Shown here piece by piece: positions 59,477 to 64,000 of a stretch of 64,000 nt of DNA (position 1 is the first letter of the stretch; each line of letters opens with the position of its first letter). The notes below the pieces were generated by a model. The model ran no database searches and was not told the origin of the DNA. It saw only the letters and a program-made list of their open reading frames with translations. The stretch is from Entomortierella parvispora. Taxonomy: Eukaryota > Mortierellomycota > Mortierellomycetes > Mortierellales > Mortierellaceae. Location of the stretch: contig OY752150.1 of NCBI GenBank assembly GCA_963573315.1, positions 1,302,001-1,366,000 on the forward strand, read 5' to 3'. The position numbers were made by a program, and so were the translations under genes.

Positions 59477-59670
59477 CTATTTGTCGTCCCGGACGACAGT
59501 GTTTACTTGTCGTCCCGTGTCGTCCCATTCAATTATTTGTCGTCCTGCTCTGTTATTTGTCGTCCTGCTCTGTTATTTGTCGTCCCATTTGTTCTGTGCT
59601 CATATTTGTCGTCCCAGCTTATTTTCTTGCCGTCCGCCCTCTTATTTGTCGTCCTGCTTGTCGTCCAACA
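59477..59670. repeat. Array of nine TGTCGTCC motifs
   Basis: Nine copies of TGTCGTCC, eight of them as TTGTCGTCC and most preceded by TA or AT, plus one GCCGTCC variant, in about 190 bp. A 20-bp unit containing it is tandemly duplicated in the middle (about 59535-59585). Spacings between copies are uneven, often about 20 bp. It lies about 320 bp beyond the 3' end of the transposase gene. The order is too irregular and the motif too short for a CRISPR array. A cluster of protein-binding sites, perhaps subterminal to the transposon, is the working idea. Confidence 0.7.
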
Positions 59671-59985
59671 ACTTACCTTATCTCCTTCCCTCTCACGCCA
59701 CCAAAACTTGCTGCCAGCCTATGGATCTGGTGTCGGCGACTCCCTTTCTTTGTGTCCTCCAACTCTTACGGATCCTAAGGTCCCAAAGTACCTCCTCCCC
59801 GACGACCTTTCTCATGCCCTCCAAGGTGGACACCACTATGAATTTGTGGCCTTGGTGTCATTGGCCGTTTCGTAGATGCCAGGTCCTTTTTCATACGATG
59901 ACACCCCAATCTTAGCAGTAAACTTTTGATTCTTCAATTGGGTGTACTATACTCATTTTATACGGGCCTCATTTTATACTACTGG

Positions 59986-62900
59986 CTAGCGTCTCTTTTT
60001 ACCCATAGAGATCTCTACACTGGACTTGATCCGTTTGTTTGAGACTTTACCCTCGACTCTCCATGCCAGCGGGTCGCTGACCTTCATGATCCCCGTCTTT
60101 TCTTCAATTATTTTCTGAAAATCATCCGAAGCTGCTTCCAGTTTTTCATGTAGATTCTTGGTCAGCGAGGGACTGTCTACAACGACTCTAATCAGCTCCC
60201 TCATTTTGCTATTCAGTTCTGCATAGCGTGATTGTCGTGAGAGTTCCTTCCTTTTGATAGGTGGGATATCGCCAAGAGAAGGAAATAGCTTTGGGACCAA
60301 TTGCATGTAGTTTGGACCTGGCTGGCCATCACGATTTATAGCACCGTGATGTGCCGACAGGAAGGGCCGGGAGGAAAGATTGAAGTCCTCTTTGTCTTGC
60401 CATTTTTTGTTGAGCCATCGCGGGAGGACAAGTCGGATGTGGTACTTGAAGGCGGGGTTCACCAACATCGTACAGAAGAAGTGTTTGCACACAACTCCTG
60501 TATTTTGGAGCAGAAGGCACGTACACAAATACCCTCCATCCTTAAAAAGAAGCATGTGCGCTCCTTTGCCTTTATCACCTCTTCGCGACACATCGTAGAC
60601 ACTGTCAATCTCAGATGGATCCAGCGCTGCTAACAGGGCCCCAAACGAAGAAATATTGGGGATCACCGGCTCTTCGTCGTCATCCGCCTCCGCGTCATCC
60701 TCACTTTCATCCATGTCGTCACTGCCACCCGTGTCGTCGTCATCTCCCTCCGTGTCGTCCTCACTTTCATCCACGTCGTCACTTCCACCCGCGTCGACGT
60801 CATCCTCTCCGTCGATCCGGACTAAGCGCAGAAACTAGATAATTATAGAACCCAAAGAATGAGGTGGATTAGTATCATAGGTGGAAAGCGATTTTAGTAT
60901 GCACCGCTGCACGATTTACCTTCTCTCGATCAAATATATTCGATTCAAAGAAAAACGAGTCTATCATTTCAGACTTCATCCTGTTTTGAGCGAACTTTCC
61001 AAGGTATTTCTCGTTCTCTGACACAATGGTATCAAAACACTCAAGTGCTTTGCGGGTCTGCTTTCTCGGGACTTGATTGAGTTGCTTGTAGTCTTGGTAC
61101 GAATTCTGTATGCTTTCGTCCGCTACTTTCCTTTGAATGATTTCAAAAAGTTCATGCAGTGGTGTCTGGGAGTTCGCTTCGCGTTTGATCAGATGGTGTG
61201 CCTTCTCGACTCGCTGCGAAGATTGTGTTCCCGCTGTAGAGATTGTTCCAACCCACGCTCTGGCCCAGATAAAGCGCCGATTGTAAAGACGATTGATGTA
61301 TCTCAAGCGGTTCATTTGTGTCCAAATCTGGGAATGCGGTACTGACAGCGACTCGCCATCGTCTTTCGAATGATCGAGTAGCCAAACTTCTCTGTGCGGC
61401 CCAGAATAAAGGCTTGAAGACGCCCCATTGTCCCGCTCTACAGTGCTGCACGATTTTGGTGGTTACATTCCGTGTAAGGTGCCACAGACAGGTTACCATG
61501 CGAGAATCCGGGAAGAAAGATCTGAACGCCAACTCAAACGCAGGGTCTCCGTCAACGACCACTACACCGGGAGCCCGGTTGCCGCTCGCCAAGTACAGTT
61601 GGGCAAGAATAAAAGCAAAATCATCCGTGCTTTCCTTGCTAATGAGCGCACATGCCACGATCCTGCTCGCCCCATTGTTATCTATGACAACGGTTACATT
61701 GAGGTGCATGTTGAACCGGTTCGTCTTGTACGTGGTATCGTTTATCACGACGTCGTGGTACCGCAAGTAGAGGTCCTTCTGGTCAGGGTCCATCCAAAAG
61801 ACGCGCAGGAGGGTTGAATTCTTGTTTTTTTCCCTCTGAACGCAAACGTGCCACCGAGAATCCTTGTTTTTGAGCGTGATCAACATGTTCACCAGCAATT
61901 GAGAGTCATTGGTGGCCTTAGACGATGAGCCTTTGCGTTGTTTTGCTGTCATTTCGTTCGATATTCTTTTCCCTAAGATGTACTTGTCCGGGTAGTCATT
62001 TTGCAACACTTGTCTGATCTGGGGCATATGGACCCCTGCCGCTTCTAGCCTACGAACTTCTTTCTTCATTGGCTGTGTTAGAGTCAGGCTCGAGAGACTG
62101 AATTTCTCGGCACCAGCGCTCATCGGATGGTTGTGAACTTGTATATCTTTCATGAGGTAGATGGTCCATGGTCCATCATCTTTGAAAAAGGAACGAAGCT
62201 CGACAGACCATTTACAATCGCAGCGAATCGAAGTCGAATATCTTTGCCGCTCACGGTCCGAGTTCTTGTGGGGAACGTACTTTCTCCCTTTTGTACATCC
62301 CAATATCCCTGAAAAGGAGAAACTATGTTAGCCGTTGAACCTCTGATTTGGGACTAGCTGATCACACAGCAGATTGCACAGGAAACATACTCTTATACTG
62401 CATTGATGTCTCCAAATACCTCAAAGAGGCTCTTCGAATATCAAAGCCACATTCTTTTGCCCATGATCTTATGGAATCTTCGGCGTCCTTGAGAGTTTCA
62501 AATGTACCGCCGTGGTTCCATGGAAAAGGAGATAGTTCATGATTATCCTAAAATCAGGACGATATGTTAGCTATTGATACTCTTTTGTCAAGGTCAGATT
62601 TTTTTGGGATAGAGACGAACCTCAGCCAATTTGTTTTCTTCAATGGGGTCGCCATCCTCATCCGATTGATTCGGAGGAACGCTGATTTTCTTGCGGCCCT
62701 GTCCATAGTCGGAATCGTGGCGGTCATTCGTGTCTGCATCATGGTAGTCGTCTTCAGGATGCCCAAAGCGACTATCGCTGAGCTGGTATCGGTCATAGTG
62801 GATTTCTTGATCCTCGTCAGTCTGAGGGATTTGGGAATACTTGGCGTCTTGAGAATCTTCAAAGGAAGGCTCACCGCTATTTTCAGCCTTTGGAGGGAGC

Positions 62901-63004
62901 GTCCTTGCGTAGCTCAACGTCACTACTGGGGCTTGTTCTTGAGGTCTGCCGGTCATAGAGCGAGTTAACTTAGTAGCCACATGCGACTTTCTGTCATCAG
63001 GTTC
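59986..63004 (-). pseudogene. MULE transposase part: FAR1-type domain, DDE transposase, SWIM
   Basis: Exons 62621-63004, 62391-62547, 60920-62308 and 59986-60834. The first is acidic and disordered. The second carries a FAR1/WRKY-GCM1-like start (FETLKDAEDSIRSWAKECGF) that continues across the splice with CTKGRKY and a Cys/His pattern (RCDCKW..HNHPM). The transposase domain shows INDTTYKTN (first Asp), VVVDGDPAFELAF (second Asp), CLWHLTRN and SFERRW (probable Glu). The last exon begins with an acidic Asp/Glu/Ser tract and has a SWIM finger CTC..VVCKHFF. The large exon changes frame near 61315-61330 (one extra base or two lost), which breaks the product after the DDE domain. All splice phases are otherwise consistent. 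Confidence 0.82.
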
Positions 63005-63130
63005 CTGATGATATTTACCAAGCAAGGGTGAATTCGGGGAGAAGAAGAGGGAAGCGCTCATCAACATGGTTAGTAAGTTACAGTAAAAGATAGGTAAACA
63101 TGTTATAACTGTAAATGTATCTATGTCTGT

Positions 63131-64000
63131 ACCTGATCCATCCAGTTCCCTCCAGTTAGAATATGCAAGTACCAGAGTCGATAGATATAAGCGTCGTTTG
63201 CGGTCCAATGGTTCCTGAGATGAATTTTTCGAAGCGTGGCCTCGATGGCACGTAGGGCAATTATTCCACAGGAACCTTCATCGACTTGTTGAGGTACGTC
63301 CAAATGGTGGATTTTGTACTCTCTGTGTGCTTGCACATTGCAGTGTCCCAGCAGTTTACCGACGGCTCTGACAACCTTGTTTCCGTTGATATCATCCATC
63401 TTCCATTGTCAAGAGAGTGACCGAAGTAAATCAGTTTCTCTTCAAAGTTGATGACAAGGGGGGCCCAATGGTTTCCGAGATTAACAATTGCGAATGCTTT
63501 TCTTTGCAATGAAGCGCATTGGAAAAGTTTAACCGAGATTTTATCCCATTGCTTCAATTGCTGAAGTTCCTGTTGGCGAGACAGGTTTATACGAAAAGCC
63601 GTTGTAGGAACAAAGACGTCGTTTGCTTGGGCTAGAGCTTTAAACTCTATTAGGAATGTGTCGATCATTGCGCCTGACAACCACTCATTATTTCTGAACC
63701 GAAGAATGTCCATGAGACTGTTGACCGAACCACTCGCTGTTTTGAAGTCGCGTCTGAAGATGGCGAAGGATTAGTTAGGAGCCTGTAGAATCAATGAGGG
63801 AATGGACTTCGTTACATAACAACGCACCTCATGATGTCAGGGTCGTTCAAGAGCGTATAACTCAGGTTTTTTCTGAACTGGGTACCAGTATCAATAGGAT
63901 GATCTAACCATTTAAGCATCGTACGAAGCTCAATTGCTGCCTTCATTTGCTCATGGATTCCTTTCAGGACCCGGAGACCGGACAAGGATAAGAATCCCAC
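63131..64000 (-). pseudogene. Ulp1-like (C48) cysteine peptidase part, 5' end outside the window
   Basis: Exons 63828-64000 (partial) and 63131-63753. Catalytic triad motifs are visible: His in NLGNHWAPLVI, Asp in FGHSLDN, and Cys in DEGSCGIIALRA with the usual preceding Gln (DVPQQVDEG), as in SUMO/Ulp1 proteases. Between the Asp and Cys motifs, near 63395-63405, the frame changes by one extra base. The 3' end (GNWMDQ) splices in phase to the transposase exon at 63004 (EPDDRKSH), so peptidase and transposase belong to one gene. Ulp1-type proteases cut SUMO or other ubiquitin-like tags; whether this one serves transposition or counters host control is unknown. Confidence 0.8.

Larger units (their letters stand above)
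58584..59985. other. Intergenic region with tandem repeats beside the transposon
   Basis: It may include the 5' exons of the small gene (to about 59220). It then holds a perfect 22-bp tandem duplication (59315-59358) and the TTGTCGTCC array (59477-59670). The long + strand frames across the array are products of the repeat. Confidence 0.5.
59986..64000 (-). mobile_element. MULE-type DNA transposon with Ulp1-like peptidase, right side outside the window
   Basis: The whole block is one spliced minus-strand gene that enters from the right edge: C48 peptidase, FAR1-type DNA-binding domain, MULE transposase and SWIM zinc finger. No terminal inverted repeats can be shown because one end is outside the window. 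Two frameshifts indicate a decaying copy unless they are assembly errors. Mutator-like elements carrying ULP1-like sequence are known in plants; a fused arrangement in a fungus is less familiar to me. Confidence 0.8.

Noticed and set aside
59477-59670. Possible CRISPR-like repeat array
   Set aside because: The repeated word is 8-9 bp, spacing is irregular, spacers are not distinct, and the genome is eukaryotic.
59399-59915. Overlapping + strand ORFs of about 155 codons rich in Val, Ser, Pro and Cys
   Set aside because: Three frames are open at once because the TTGTCGTCC array lacks stops; no family resemblance. Treated as a repeat effect.

Overview
The window is fungal nuclear DNA. Genes are dense, lie on both strands, and are broken by short introns (about 80-220 bp) with GTAAGT-like donors and pyrimidine-rich acceptors. 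An animal-type ferritin (absent from most Dikarya), long families of Sel1 repeats and a single TOR kinase fit an early-diverging fungus of the Mortierella type (Mortierellomycota). That placement is inference from gene content, not a database match. Where I give spliced models, every exon set sums to a whole number of codons.

Left third (1-21 kb). A Sel1-repeat gene enters from the left edge and has a larger paralogue in opposite orientation at 13.7-17.5 kb. Between them are a peroxisomal 3-ketoacyl-CoA thiolase with a perfect PTS2 signal; an intronless 1360-residue protein that joins a cysteine phosphatase, a P-loop polynucleotide-kinase-like domain and an RNA ligase; a membrane protein of unknown function; and a coiled-coil protein. 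The phosphatase-kinase-ligase protein is the best candidate for a little-described system: all three activities needed to heal and seal broken RNA ends in one chain. NOP14 (small-subunit processome) follows, divergent from a CDK10-like kinase.

Middle (24-38 kb). An MFS transporter of the allantoate-permease type, a PPR-like mitochondrial protein, a tRNA-Gly(GCC), ferritin with a decayed partial copy of itself 1.4 kb away, a decayed cysteine-rich gene, and an M28 endoplasmic-reticulum/vacuolar membrane peptidase (ERMP1/Pff1 type).

Right third (38-64 kb). The Sen1 helicase (2180 residues, nine exons) and TOR kinase (2358 residues, eighteen exons) are divergent and share about 0.6 kb of 5' sequence. 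An F-box/LRR protein and a probable small gene follow. The last 4 kb is a MULE-type transposon gene in which a Ulp1-like (C48) peptidase is joined in frame by splicing to a FAR1-type DNA-binding domain, MULE transposase and SWIM zinc finger. It carries two frameshifts and is cut by the window end. An array of TTGTCGTCC motifs lies just beyond its 3' end.
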